Shown piece after piece: positions 47,598-55,808 of a DNA stretch of 64,000 nucleotides. This DNA comes from VRUE01 sp963708115 (GTDB taxonomy: Bacteria > Actinomycetota > Thermoleophilia > Solirubrobacterales > 70-9). A program made the translations under genes and the position numbers. Every line of letters begins with the position of its first letter. Within the stretch, counting starts at the first letter, position 1. The notes beneath the pieces are model-generated. The model saw only the letters and a list, made by a program, of their open reading frames with translations, was not told where the DNA came from and made no database searches. The stretch lies in contig CAVPRX010000002.1 of the NCBI GenBank assembly GCA_963708115.1, positions 434,001 through 498,000 of the forward strand. Direction: 5' to 3'.

Positions 47598-48498
47598 GTT
47601 GGGGCCGGGCGTCTGGCGGCTGGCCGCCATGCAGCACGGGGTGGTGACGCGAGGGCAGCTGCTCGAGCGTGGTTTGAGCGCCCAGGCGATTCAGCACCGG
47701 ATCGGGAGGGGACGGCTGCACCCGGTCGAGCGGGGCGTCTACGCGGTGGGAAGGTCAGAGCTCAGTCAACGAGGCTGGTGGATGGCAGCGACTTTGAGCT
47801 GTGGGTCTCGAGCTGCGCTGAGCTACGGCAGCGCCGCTGCCCTCTGGGGATTCGAGCGGGAGCGGCAAGGTCTAATCGAGATCTCGACCTCGTCACGCTC
47901 AGTTCGCCCACGTGACCGATTGCTGGTATATCGCCGGCCGAACCTGCGTGTGTGGGACGTGGTCATCGAGAGCGGGATACCCGTGACCTCCGTCGTGCGT
48001 ACCCTCGTCGACGTCGCCGCGAGGCTCGACCGCGCGGCCCTGGAGCGGGCCGTGAGTGAAGCCGACAGGCTCGGTCTCATCGACCCAGAGGCGCTCGCCG
48101 AAGCGCTTTGCGATTACTCCGGCAAGCGCGGTGTCGGGCCCCTACGCGAGTTGCTGGAGGATCGCGCGTTTCGCCTCACCGATTCTGAGCTGGAGCGGCG
48201 GTTCATTCCGATTGCCCTCGAGGCGGGCCTTCCACCGCCGCTTACCCGTCAGCGAGTCAACGGATTTCGGGTTGACTTCGTCTGGCCGGATCTCGGCTTA
48301 GTGGTGGAGACCGATGGACTGCGCTACCACCGCACTCCTGCTCAACAGGCGCGCGATCGTCTCCGCGACCAGACTCACACGGCTGCGGGCTTGACTCCGT
48401 TGCGGTTCACCCATGCGCAGGTCTGTTTCGAAGCCAAGCACGTTCGGGAGACGCTTCATTCTGTCGGGGTCAGGCTGGGCCAGGGGTGGATTCGTTGA
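47575..48498 (+). CDS. AbiEi-like winged-helix protein with DUF559 nuclease-like C terminus
   Basis: The N-terminal part (about residues 10-75) is an AbiEi/type IV antitoxin-like winged helix: MQHGVVTRGQLLERGLSAQA, HPVERGVYAVG. The C-terminal part (about 200-300) resembles the DUF559/Vsr-like nuclease fold: GFRVDFVWPDLGLVVETDGL, then YHRTPAQQARDRLRDQ and LRFTHAQV. These domain fusions are common in actinobacteria and are usually solitary. No toxin gene sits next to it, so it may be a stand-alone DNA-binding nuclease or repressor. It starts at ATG 47575, inside nested palindromes. Confidence 0.75.
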   Translation: MGSSTRHKLGPGVWRLAAMQHGVVTRGQLLERGLSAQAIQHRIGRGRLHPVERGVYAVGRSELSQRGWWMAATLSCGSRAALSYGSAAALWGFERERQGLIEISTSSRSVRPRDRLLVYRRPNLRVWDVVIESGIPVTSVVRTLVDVAARLDRAALERAVSEADRLGLIDPEALAEALCDYSGKRGVGPLRELLEDRAFRLTDSELERRFIPIALEAGLPPPLTRQRVNGFRVDFVWPDLGLVVETDGLRYHRTPAQQARDRLRDQTHTAAGLTPLRFTHAQVCFEAKHVRETLHSVGVRLGQGWIR

Positions 48499-48550
48499 TC
48501 TCGAGCCACTTGCTCGTGAGGTACCGGATCGCACGGCATAAGCTCCGCCT

Positions 48551-49480
48551 ATGGACGAACTGCCGCGCAGCGTGCGGATCCGCGAGGTCGGTCCCCGCGA
48601 CGGGTTCCAGAACGAGCCGGAGACGATCCCCACGGCCGAGAAGGTGCGGCTGATCGACATGCTCTCCGCCTCGGGGCTGAGGCGGCTCGAGGTGACTTCC
48701 TTCGTGCGGCCGGACGTGATCCCGCAGCTCTCCGACGCGGAGGAGGTGCTGGCAGCGGTGCAGCGTCGCGAGGGTGTCTCCTTCTCGGTCCTGATCCCAA
48801 ACGAGCGGGGACTGGAGCGGGCGCTGGGCTTGCGCGACCGCTTCGATGAGATCAACGTCTTCGTCTCCGCTTCGGAGACCCACAACCGCAAGAACGTCAA
48901 CCGCACGGTCGAAGAGTCGCTCGCCGGGCTGGAGCGGACGCTGGCGAGTGCGCGCGAGGCGGGGCTGCGCTGCGAGGGAGTGATCTCGACCTCCTTCGGC
49001 TGCCCCTACGAGGGCGAGGTTCCGTCAGACCGGGTCTTCGCGATCGCGGAGCAGCTTGCCGCCGCGGGTTGTGAGGAGATCGGCTTCGGCGACACGACCG
49101 GGATGGCCAACCCGGTGCAGGTCGGTGAGTTCTTCGCCGCCGCACGCGAGCGACTTGGTGGCGCCGAGCTGACCGCGCACTTCCACAACACGCGCGGCCA
49201 GGGCCTCGCCAACGTGCTGGCCGCGCTGGAGCAGGGCGTCGACTCCTTCGAGTCGAGCTTCGGCGAGCTCGGCGGCTGTCCGGTGCCCCCGGGCGCGACC
49301 GGCAACGTCTCCAGCGAGGACGTCGTCTCGATGCTGCACGAGATGGGGATCGAGACCGGGATCGACTTGTCGCGGCTGATCGAGGCCTCGCGTGCGGCAC
49401 AGGAGACGCTCGGCCGCACGCTCGGCGCTCATGTGCTGACGGCCGGACCGGTTGACTGGCATCACGTCGCGGCCGAATAG
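48551..49480 (+). CDS. mvaB: Hydroxymethylglutaryl-CoA lyase
   Basis: The 309-residue TIM-barrel lyase has RIREVGPRDGFQNEPETIPT, a metal-binding HFHNTRGQGLANVLAAL and the catalytic-Cys loop GELGGCPVPPGATGNVSSED. It splits HMG-CoA into acetyl-CoA and acetoacetate. The downstream carboxylase beta chain and the acetoacetyl-CoA synthetase fit leucine breakdown and reuse of acetoacetate. ATG 48551; 10 bases separate it from the next gene. Confidence 0.93.
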   Translation: MDELPRSVRIREVGPRDGFQNEPETIPTAEKVRLIDMLSASGLRRLEVTSFVRPDVIPQLSDAEEVLAAVQRREGVSFSVLIPNERGLERALGLRDRFDEINVFVSASETHNRKNVNRTVEESLAGLERTLASAREAGLRCEGVISTSFGCPYEGEVPSDRVFAIAEQLAAAGCEEIGFGDTTGMANPVQVGEFFAAARERLGGAELTAHFHNTRGQGLANVLAALEQGVDSFESSFGELGGCPVPPGATGNVSSEDVVSMLHEMGIETGIDLSRLIEASRAAQETLGRTLGAHVLTAGPVDWHHVAAE

Positions 49481-49490
49481 GCTCCCGCCC

Positions 49491-51011
49491 GTGACCGATT
49501 TCGCAAAGGCACTGGAGGCTGCGCTCGCCGGCGGGCCGCAGCGCCACCACGAGAAGACCGCCGAGCAGGGCAAGCTGCCGGTACGCGAGCGGGTCGAGCG
49601 CTTGGTCGACCCCGGCTCCTTCGCCGAGGAGGCTCTGCTGGCCAACTGGAACGAGGAGGGCCTCGGCGCCGACGGGGTCGTCACCGGACTGGCGACGATC
49701 GACGGTCGCCGCGTCGCGCTGATGGCCAACGACCCGACCGTGAAGGCGGGCTCGTGGGGGCCGAAGACGGTGGAGAAGATCCTCCGCATCCAGGAACGGG
49801 CGCTCTCGTTGCAGCTGCCGATGGTCTACCTGGTCGACTCGGCGGGGGCGCGGATCACCGACCAGGTGCAGATGTTCCCGGGCCGTCGCGGCGCCGGGCG
49901 GATCTTCCACAACGAGGTGCGGCTCTCGGGGCAGGTGCCGCAGATCTGCCTGCTGTTCGGGCCGAGCGCCGCCGGCGGCGCCTACATCCCGGCTTTCTGC
50001 GACGTGGTGATCATGCGCGAGGGCAACGCCTCGATGTACCTGGGGTCGCCGCGAATGGCCGAGATGGTGATCGGCGAGAAGGTGACGCTGGAGGAGATGG
50101 GCGGGGCGAAGATGCACACCGGCGTCTCCGGCTGCGGCCACTTCCTGGTCAAGAGCGACGAGGAGGCGATCGACCTCGCCAAGCGCTACCTCTCTTACAT
50201 GCCGGGGAGCTGGCAGGAGGAGCCGCCGTCGACCGACCCGGTCGCGCCGGCTTCCGACACCGCGATCGCCGAGATCGTCCCCGCCGACGAGAACCAGCCC
50301 TTCGACATGCGCGAGGTCCTCGACGTCCTGCTCGATGCCGACTCGTTCCTCGAAGTCCACAAGCGCTGGGCCAAAGAGCTGATCGTCGGCTACGGGCGGC
50401 TCGACGGCCGCGTCGTCGGCGTCGTCGCCAACCAGCCGCGCCAGAAAGGCGGCGTGCTCTTCGTCGACTCGGCCGACAAGGCGGCGCGCTTCATCCAGAC
50501 CTGCAACGCCTTCAACGTGCCGCTGCTCTTCCTCGCCGACGTGCCCGGCTTCATGATCGGCACCGCGGTCGAGCGCCAGGGGATCATCCGCCACGGGGCG
50601 AAGATGATCAGCGCCGTCTCCGAGGCGACCGTGCCCAAGCTCAGCGTTGTCATCCGCAAGGCCTACGGCGCCGGCCTCTACGCGATGGCCGGGCCGGCCT
50701 TCGAGCCCGACTGCTGCATCGCCCTGCCGAGCGCCTCGATCGCCGTGATGGGGCCCGAGGCAGCGATCAACGCCGTCTTCTACAACCAAATCCAGGCGAT
50801 CGAGGACGAGACCGAGCGGGCCGCGTTCGTCGAGCGCAAACGCGAGGAGTACGCGGCCGACATCGACATCCTCCACCTCGCCTCGGAGATGGTCGTCGAC
50901 GCGGTGGTCCAGCCGGAGGACCTGCGCGCCGAGATCGTGCGCCGCTTCGCGATGGCGGCGAGCAAGGATCGCTCCTTCGCCGAGCGACGCAATCCCGTCA
51001 CCCCCGCCTGA
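49491..51011 (+). CDS. Acyl-CoA carboxylase beta (carboxyltransferase) subunit
   Basis: The 506-residue carboxyltransferase starts at GTG 49491. It has VYLVDSAGARITDQVQMFPG, LFGPSAAGGAYIPAFCD, VFVDSADKA-type sequence and KAYGAGLYAMAGPAFEPDCC, the crotonase-fold oxyanion regions of propionyl-/methylcrotonyl-CoA carboxylase. It transfers the carboxyl group from biotin to an acyl-CoA. No biotin carboxylase alpha subunit is in the window. Next to HMG-CoA lyase, methylcrotonyl-CoA (leucine breakdown) is the likeliest substrate, but propionyl-CoA cannot be excluded. Confidence 0.88.
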   Translation: MTDFAKALEAALAGGPQRHHEKTAEQGKLPVRERVERLVDPGSFAEEALLANWNEEGLGADGVVTGLATIDGRRVALMANDPTVKAGSWGPKTVEKILRIQERALSLQLPMVYLVDSAGARITDQVQMFPGRRGAGRIFHNEVRLSGQVPQICLLFGPSAAGGAYIPAFCDVVIMREGNASMYLGSPRMAEMVIGEKVTLEEMGGAKMHTGVSGCGHFLVKSDEEAIDLAKRYLSYMPGSWQEEPPSTDPVAPASDTAIAEIVPADENQPFDMREVLDVLLDADSFLEVHKRWAKELIVGYGRLDGRVVGVVANQPRQKGGVLFVDSADKAARFIQTCNAFNVPLLFLADVPGFMIGTAVERQGIIRHGAKMISAVSEATVPKLSVVIRKAYGAGLYAMAGPAFEPDCCIALPSASIAVMGPEAAINAVFYNQIQAIEDETERAAFVERKREEYAADIDILHLASEMVVDAVVQPEDLRAEIVRRFAMAASKDRSFAERRNPVTPA

Positions 51012-51020
51012 GCCGGCGGC

Positions 51021-53000
51021 TCAGGCGTCCAGCGAGCCGGCAAGCTCGACGAACCAGTCGAGCGCGGCCGGGTTGGCCAGCGAGTCGCGGCTGGCGGCCT
51101 TCTCGGGCGGGGTGCCCATCAGGATTCGTTTGACCGGCACCTCGAGCACCTTGCCGCTGAGCGTGCGCGGCACCTCGGCGATCGGGAAGACCTCGTCGGG
51201 GACGTGGCGCGGCGAGCAGTGCTCGCGCACGCGCCGGGCGATCTCGCGGCGCAGATCGTCATCCAGCTCGGTGCCCTCGCGGAGGACGACGAAGAGCGGC
51301 ATCCAGCCCTCGGTGCCTGGGCGGGGGATGTCGACGACCAGCGCGTCGACGATCGCGTCGATGCCGAGCACGGCGCGGTAGATCTCGCTCGTCCCCATGC
51401 GGATGCCGGAGCGGTTGATGGTCGAGTCGGAGCGGCCGTAGATGACGGCGGTGCCGCGTGAGGTGATTTCGATCCAGTCGCCGTGCCGCCAGACGCCGGG
51501 GTACTGCTCGAAGTAGCTGGCGCGGTAGCGGCTGCCGTCGGGATCGCCCCAGAAGTAGACGGGCATCGAGGGCATCGGCTCGGTGACGACGAGCTCGCCG
51601 ACTTCGTCGATCACCGAGTTGCCGTCCTCGTCCCAGGCCTCGACCGCGGCACCGAGCGCCCGTGCCTGCAGCTCGCCGCGGTAGACCGGCAGCAGCGGCG
51701 TGCCGCCGACGAAGGCCGTGCAGAGGTCGGTGCCGCCACTGGTCGAGAAGAGCCAGGTGTCGGCACCGAGCTGCTCGTAGATCCAGTCGAAGCCCTCGGG
51801 AGAGAGGGGGGAGCCGGTCGAGCCGACCGCCTTCAGGCGGCTGAGGTCGCGGCCTGCCGCGGGCTCGACGCCATCCTTCATGCAGGCGGCGATGTAGGAG
51901 GCGCTGGTGCCGAACATCGTCACCTTGGCACGGGCAGCGAGGTCCCAGAGCACGCTCATGTCGGGGTGGCCGGGGCTGCCGTCATAGAGGACGATCGCCG
52001 CCCGGGTCAGCAGTCCGGAGACGAGGAAGTTCCACATCATCCAGCCGGTCGTCGTGAACCAGAAGAGGCGGTCGCCGGGGTGGGCGTCGACGTGGAGGTG
52101 GAGCTTCTTCAGGTGCTCCAACAGGATGCCGCCTTGGCCTTGCACGATCGCCTTCGGCAACCCGGTGGTCCCGGATGAGTAGAGGACCCAGAGCGGGTGC
52201 TCGAAGGGCACTCGCTCGAAGCCGAGCTCGGCCCCCTCGCCGGCGGCGAGCAGCTCGTCCCAGCGCGTCGCGTCGCGCAGTGACGAGAGGTCGGGGTTCG
52301 GGTCGAGGTAGGGGAGGACGACGGTGCGTCGCAGGCTCGGCATCGACGCCTGTAGCTCGGCGATCACATCGCGGCGGTCGAAGTCCTTGCCGCCGTAGCG
52401 GTAGCCGTCAACGGCGAAGAGCACCTTGGGCTCGATCTGGGCGAAGCGGTCGATCACGCTGGCTGGGCCGAAGTCGGGCGAGCAGCTCGACCAGACGGCA
52501 CCTATCGAGGCGGTGGCGAGGAAGGCGACGATCGCCTCGGGGATGTTGGGGACGTAGGCGACGACACGGTCGCCGCGCTCGACCCCGAGCTCGCGCAGTC
52601 CGGCGGCGACCGCCGCGACCTGGGCGCGCAACTCGCCCCAGCTCAGCTGGGCGAGCTCGCGCAGCTCCGAGGCGTGCAGGATGGCCGGCTCTGCGTCGTC
52701 CTTCCCGGCGAAGACGTGCTCGGCGTAGTTGAGGCGAGCGCCGGCGAACCACTCGGCCCCCGGCATCTCGCGCCTGTCGAGCACACCGTCATAGCCGCCG
52801 TCGGCCTGCACTTCGAAGAAGTCCCAGATCGAGGCCCAGAAGCCCTCGACGTCCTCGACCGACCATTGCCAGAGCGCGTCGTAGTCGCCGAGCTCGAGCC
52901 CGCGATCGGTCGCCAACCAGCGCATGTACTCGGTCAGTCGCGCCCGCTCGATCAGCTCGGCCGGCGGCTCCCAGAGCTTTTCGGGCTTCGAGGCGCTCAC
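51021..53000 (-). CDS. aacS: Acetoacetyl-CoA synthetase
   Basis: The 659-residue ANL-superfamily enzyme has the AMP-binding P-loop VLYSSGTTGLPKAIVQG, FWFTTTGWMMWNFLVSG, VGSTGSPLSPEGFDWIY and a C-terminal TLSGKVLEVPVKRIL with the catalytic lysine. The GWMMWNFLVS block and length are typical of acetoacetate-CoA ligase. It activates acetoacetate from the HMG-CoA lyase reaction. The GTG start at 53000 overlaps the stop of the MBL gene (GTGA). It converges with the carboxylase gene. Confidence 0.92.
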   Translation of the reverse strand: MSASKPEKLWEPPAELIERARLTEYMRWLATDRGLELGDYDALWQWSVEDVEGFWASIWDFFEVQADGGYDGVLDRREMPGAEWFAGARLNYAEHVFAGKDDAEPAILHASELRELAQLSWGELRAQVAAVAAGLRELGVERGDRVVAYVPNIPEAIVAFLATASIGAVWSSCSPDFGPASVIDRFAQIEPKVLFAVDGYRYGGKDFDRRDVIAELQASMPSLRRTVVLPYLDPNPDLSSLRDATRWDELLAAGEGAELGFERVPFEHPLWVLYSSGTTGLPKAIVQGQGGILLEHLKKLHLHVDAHPGDRLFWFTTTGWMMWNFLVSGLLTRAAIVLYDGSPGHPDMSVLWDLAARAKVTMFGTSASYIAACMKDGVEPAAGRDLSRLKAVGSTGSPLSPEGFDWIYEQLGADTWLFSTSGGTDLCTAFVGGTPLLPVYRGELQARALGAAVEAWDEDGNSVIDEVGELVVTEPMPSMPVYFWGDPDGSRYRASYFEQYPGVWRHGDWIEITSRGTAVIYGRSDSTINRSGIRMGTSEIYRAVLGIDAIVDALVVDIPRPGTEGWMPLFVVLREGTELDDDLRREIARRVREHCSPRHVPDEVFPIAEVPRTLSGKVLEVPVKRILMGTPPEKAASRDSLANPAALDWFVELAGSLDA

Positions 53001-53836
53001 CCGGTCGCCGTCGGGGTGCCGGCCTTCGCCTGTTCGCGCGCCAGCTCGTGCGGGTCGTGTGAGCAGAGGAGGGTGATCTCTTCGCCGTGGCGGGCGGCCA
53101 GCTCCTGCAGTCGGTCGCGGTTGCGCCTGCGGGCCTTGCCGTCGTCGGCGTTGAGGAGCTGGAAGAAGCGCAGTCCGGGCGGGCAGCTCGGCGGCGTCTC
53201 GATCTCACCGTGGTTGAAGTAGGCGTCGCCGCAGTGCAAGAGCCAGCCGTCGCCCGTCCGCAGCGCCACGCCGGTGTGGCCGCGCGAGTGGCCGAAGAGC
53301 GGGATCAGCAGCACCTCGGAGTCGAGGCCGGGCAGGATGCGGACGCTCTCGAAGCCGAACCACTCGTCGCCGTCGCGGTCGTGCCTGACCCAGCGCGGGC
53401 CGTGCTTCCAGTGGACGGCCGGGTAGCGCAGCTTGTCCTTGAAGCTCGGCTGTAGCGCCGCGTCGAGCTCGGTGGAGAGAATGTGCACCTCGGCTTGGGG
53501 GAAGTCGGGCAGCCCGCCGGAGTGGTCGGGGTCGAGATGGGTGACGACGATCTGGCGCACGTCGGCGGCGCCGAAGCCGAGCGCCTCGAGCTGTTTCAGC
53601 GCCGTGGTCTCGGGCTTGGGTTCGGCGTTCATCAGCCCGAAGATCGCGCCGAGCTGGCGCGGGTTGCGCGCGTCCTCGATGCCGAAGCCGGTATCGACCA
53701 GGACCAGCCCCTCGCCGGTCTCGATCGCCAGGCAGTGGCAGACGACGTGGCCCTTTTCGCGTAGCCCGCCCTCGCCGTTGATCAGGCGTCTGCCGTGGGG
53801 GCAGAGCGAGCCGCAGTTGAGGTGGTGCACCTTCAC
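52997..53836 (-). CDS. Metallo-beta-lactamase-fold hydrolase
   Basis: The 279-residue protein has the dinuclear metal motif VVTHLDPDHSGGLPDF, VLVDTGFGIED, PLFGHSRGHTGVALRTGDGW and LLHCGDAYFNHGE. The order resembles lactonases and other MBL-fold thioester or lactone hydrolases. GTG 53836 starts VKVHHLNCGSLCPHG, which matches the family N terminus better than the longer in-frame upstream sequence. It is co-translated with acetoacetyl-CoA synthetase, so an acyl or lactone substrate is plausible. Its exact role is unknown. Confidence 0.85.
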   Translation of the reverse strand: MKVHHLNCGSLCPHGRRLINGEGGLREKGHVVCHCLAIETGEGLVLVDTGFGIEDARNPRQLGAIFGLMNAEPKPETTALKQLEALGFGAADVRQIVVTHLDPDHSGGLPDFPQAEVHILSTELDAALQPSFKDKLRYPAVHWKHGPRWVRHDRDGDEWFGFESVRILPGLDSEVLLIPLFGHSRGHTGVALRTGDGWLLHCGDAYFNHGEIETPPSCPPGLRFFQLLNADDGKARRRNRDRLQELAARHGEEITLLCSHDPHELAREQAKAGTPTATG

Positions 53837-53935
53837 CGGCGCGAGTCTAGTGCGGAACCGCGAATGCGCGGTCCAGGTTTGATCCGGCATGCGGCGCAAA
53901 CCTCGACCGCACTCGCGGTCTATCGTTCGGCCCGC

Positions 53936-54019
53936 GCCGGAGTGGCGGAATTGGCATACGCGATCGGCTCAAAATCGATTGCCCTTACGGGCTTGTGGGT
54001 TCGAGTCCCACCTCCGGCA
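53936..54019 (+). tRNA. tRNA-Leu (anticodon CAA)
   Basis: A complete cloverleaf: acceptor GCCGGAG/CTCCGGC with A discriminator, anticodon stem ATCGG/TCGAT around loop CTCAAAA (anticodon CAA), long variable arm (class II) and T loop TTCGAGT. No CCA encoded. Confidence 0.92.
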
Positions 54020-54027
54020 TCCCTGGC

Positions 54028-54087
54028 GACGCCGCACGCTGCGCGGTGCGGCGTCCTCAGTCGGCCAAATAGCGCTGCTATTCGGCC
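54028..54087 (+). repeat. Two hairpins directly after tRNA-Leu
   Basis: GACGCCGCAC (54028-54037) pairs perfectly with GTGCGGCGTC (54046-54055). GGCCAAATAGC (54063-54073) pairs with GCTATTCGGCC (54077-54087) at 10 of 11 positions. There is no T run, so they could act as terminators only in a factor-independent GC-rich manner, or be REP-like units similar in build to those at 13.4 kb. Confidence 0.6.
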
Positions 54088-54128
54088 TCCCTGCGTCCTT
54101 GCCCCGCTTGGTCCGGCGCCGCCAGGAC

Positions 54129-54674
54129 CTACGCGGGCTGAGGAGCGTCGGGGTCCGGCCGTGCGCCGGCGCCGTAGTCCTCGCCGGAGCCGATCGGGCG
54201 CTCCTCCTCGACGTGCCAGTCCTGGCTGAAGCCGTAGAAGCAGGCGACGACCAGGATGATCTGGAGCAGCATCAGGATGATCACCAGCAGGCCGATCAGC
54301 GAGACCGGGATCAGCGCGTCTTCGAAGCCCGGCTTGTCGCGAGCGAACCAGCTGTTGGCGCCGACCGCGCAGAAGATCGCCAGGATCGTCGAGAGCGAGG
54401 CGGCGACGGGGAGGATGCCGCGGCTCCAGCGCAGCCCGACGAGATAGGAGAAGAAGGCGTAGAGGCCGGCGAAGATCAGGCAGAGGGCGCCCATCGCACC
54501 ACCCCCGCTGAGCAGCGAGAAGCCGCCGATCGTCACCAGGGCGGCAACTACAGCCGTTGCGAGCATCAGAAATGCGATCACGAACCTGGTCGTGATCACG
54601 TCGGCCTTCTCCCGATTCGGGTGCCAGAGCTCGTACCCCGGCGTTACCTCTCCTACCGCCACGCCGACGATCAT
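54129..54674 (-). CDS. Four-helix membrane protein of unknown function
   Basis: The 181-residue protein has about four membrane segments (VIAFLMLATAVVAALVTIGG, ALCLIFAGLYAFFSYLVGL, a short third and LLVIILMLLQIILVVACFYG) and a charged Pro-rich C terminus. No family was recognised. It lies alone between tRNA-Leu(CAA) and the LAGLIDADG gene, transcribed toward the former. The ATG start at 54674 is the only early start; the first 28 residues are hydrophilic. Confidence 0.65.
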   Translation of the reverse strand: MIVGVAVGEVTPGYELWHPNREKADVITTRFVIAFLMLATAVVAALVTIGGFSLLSGGGAMGALCLIFAGLYAFFSYLVGLRWSRGILPVAASLSTILAIFCAVGANSWFARDKPGFEDALIPVSLIGLLVIILMLLQIILVVACFYGFSQDWHVEEERPIGSGEDYGAGARPDPDAPQPA

Positions 54675-54729
54675 AGAATCTATGCGCGACGATGCGGCAT
54701 TGGCCGCTGGTTAAGCACCGCAAGGGTGG

Positions 54730-55476
54730 CTATTGCTTCAGGCCGACGAACTCGTCAAGCAGCGCGACGGAGGCCTTGCGATAGATGGCGATCTGGATGT
54801 CCGACGGTCGCGTCCACTGGACACCGATCGCGTCGCAGCTGGCGCAGAACAGCCGCTTGATGTCCTCGGATCTATTGCTGAAGGCGTATCGCGGCGCCCG
54901 CCGCACATAGGAGCCCTTGCGCTCTGTGGCGATGATCCGTGTGCCGTCGCTGTGGATTAGGCCCCTGATGAACGGCTTGTGATTCGCATCGACGATCTCC
55001 TGCTGCCACTCGGCCAGATATATCGGCCGTAAGTGCTTGCGGCCGGGGCCATGCTGCGGAAAGAAGCATGGCCAGTGCTTCGAGTACATCGAGACCTCGA
55101 CGCAGTTGCAGTCGCGCCGCTTGCCCCCGCGCGCGGTCTTGTCAGGAAAAACCGCCTCCAGCGCTGCGCAGCACTCGGCGATGATTCCGGGATAGGACGC
55201 ATCGAGCGCGATGCGCATGCAGAAGACACCGCGACGAGCGGCGCTGATGCAGCCGTCACCGAGGTACATGCCGAGCAGGTACGCGTACTGCGTTGGTGAA
55301 AGACGTGAGAAATCGTGTCTTGCTTCCCCGCGACCGCCACATTCGGCTCGGCTGCGGATGCGGCTTTCGCCCCGCCGCCAGCCGGAAATCGTCCGGCGTG
55401 GAATACCCGTCATCCGCGCGATCTCCTGATCGCACTGGCCCGCTTCAATAAGCCGTTCAACCCTGAGGAATTCCAC
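54730..55476 (-). CDS. Free-standing LAGLIDADG endonuclease-like protein with N-terminal HTH
   Basis: The 248-residue protein has an N-terminal helix-turn-helix (CDQEIARMTGIPRRTISGW) followed by two LAGLIDADG motifs, AYLLGMYLGDGCISAA and FIRGLIHSDGTRI, as in homing endonucleases. The start is GTG 55476; the frame upstream has no start before a stop at 55540-55542. The region is less GC-rich (about 58% in a counted 60-base line versus about 67% in the SDR gene), suggesting foreign origin. The upstream CGAACATATGTTCG box points to LexA control. It is not inside any intron or intein here. Confidence 0.82.
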   Translation of the reverse strand: MEFLRVERLIEAGQCDQEIARMTGIPRRTISGWRRGESRIRSRAECGGRGEARHDFSRLSPTQYAYLLGMYLGDGCISAARRGVFCMRIALDASYPGIIAECCAALEAVFPDKTARGGKRRDCNCVEVSMYSKHWPCFFPQHGPGRKHLRPIYLAEWQQEIVDANHKPFIRGLIHSDGTRIIATERKGSYVRRAPRYAFSNRSEDIKRLFCASCDAIGVQWTRPSDIQIAIYRKASVALLDEFVGLKQ

Positions 55477-55510
55477 CGGGGATCTCAGCGGTCCACTCTC
55501 GTATTCATAG

Positions 55511-55524
55511 CGAACATATGTTCG
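55511..55524. promoter_or_regulatory. LexA (SOS) box
   Basis: CGAACATATGTTCG is a perfect 14-bp palindrome fitting the actinobacterial LexA consensus CGAAC-N4-GTTCG. It lies 35 bases upstream of the LAGLIDADG gene start and between it and tRNA-Leu(TAG), which begins 55 bases further on. Confidence 0.8.
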
Positions 55525-55578
55525 ATAGTAGCTAGCAGGTCAGACAAAACGGCTCTACGTCTAAGATTGGGGCAACGC

Positions 55579-55663
55579 GCGGGCGTGGTGAAATTCGGGA
55601 AACACGCCGGCTTTAGGTGCCGGTGCTCGCAAGAGCTTGGGGGTTCGAGTCCCTCCGCCCGCA
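55579..55663 (+). tRNA. tRNA-Leu (anticodon TAG)
   Basis: A complete class II cloverleaf: acceptor GCGGGCG/CGCCCGC with A discriminator, anticodon stem CCGGC/GCCGG around loop TTTAGGT (anticodon TAG), variable arm around GCTCGCAAGAGC and T loop TTCGAGT. TAAGAT at 55562-55567 could be its -10 box. Confidence 0.92.
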
Positions 55664-55678
55664 TAGAATCAGCTGCCT

Positions 55679-55752
55679 GGGGCAGTGGCCAAACTGGTTA
55701 AGGCGTCGGTCTCCAAAACCGAAGATTCTAGGTTCGAGTCCTAGCTGCCCCG
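55679..55752 (+). tRNA. tRNA-Trp (anticodon CCA)
   Basis: Cloverleaf with acceptor GGGGCAG/CTGCCCC and G discriminator, anticodon stem TCGGT/ACCGA around loop CTCCAAA (anticodon CCA) and T loop TTCGAGT. It follows tRNA-Leu(TAG) by 15 bases and is probably co-transcribed. Confidence 0.92.
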
Positions 55753-55808
55753 TTTGATTTGCTTTGGCTCTACGGGCCGCTGTAATGGAGTGGCAAGGAG
55801 GAGCGAGC

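Noticed and set aside
53936..55752. Integrated element with tRNA attachment sites
   Set aside because: The tRNA-Leu genes flanking the LAGLIDADG gene are complete, have different anticodons and show no direct repeats or integrase.
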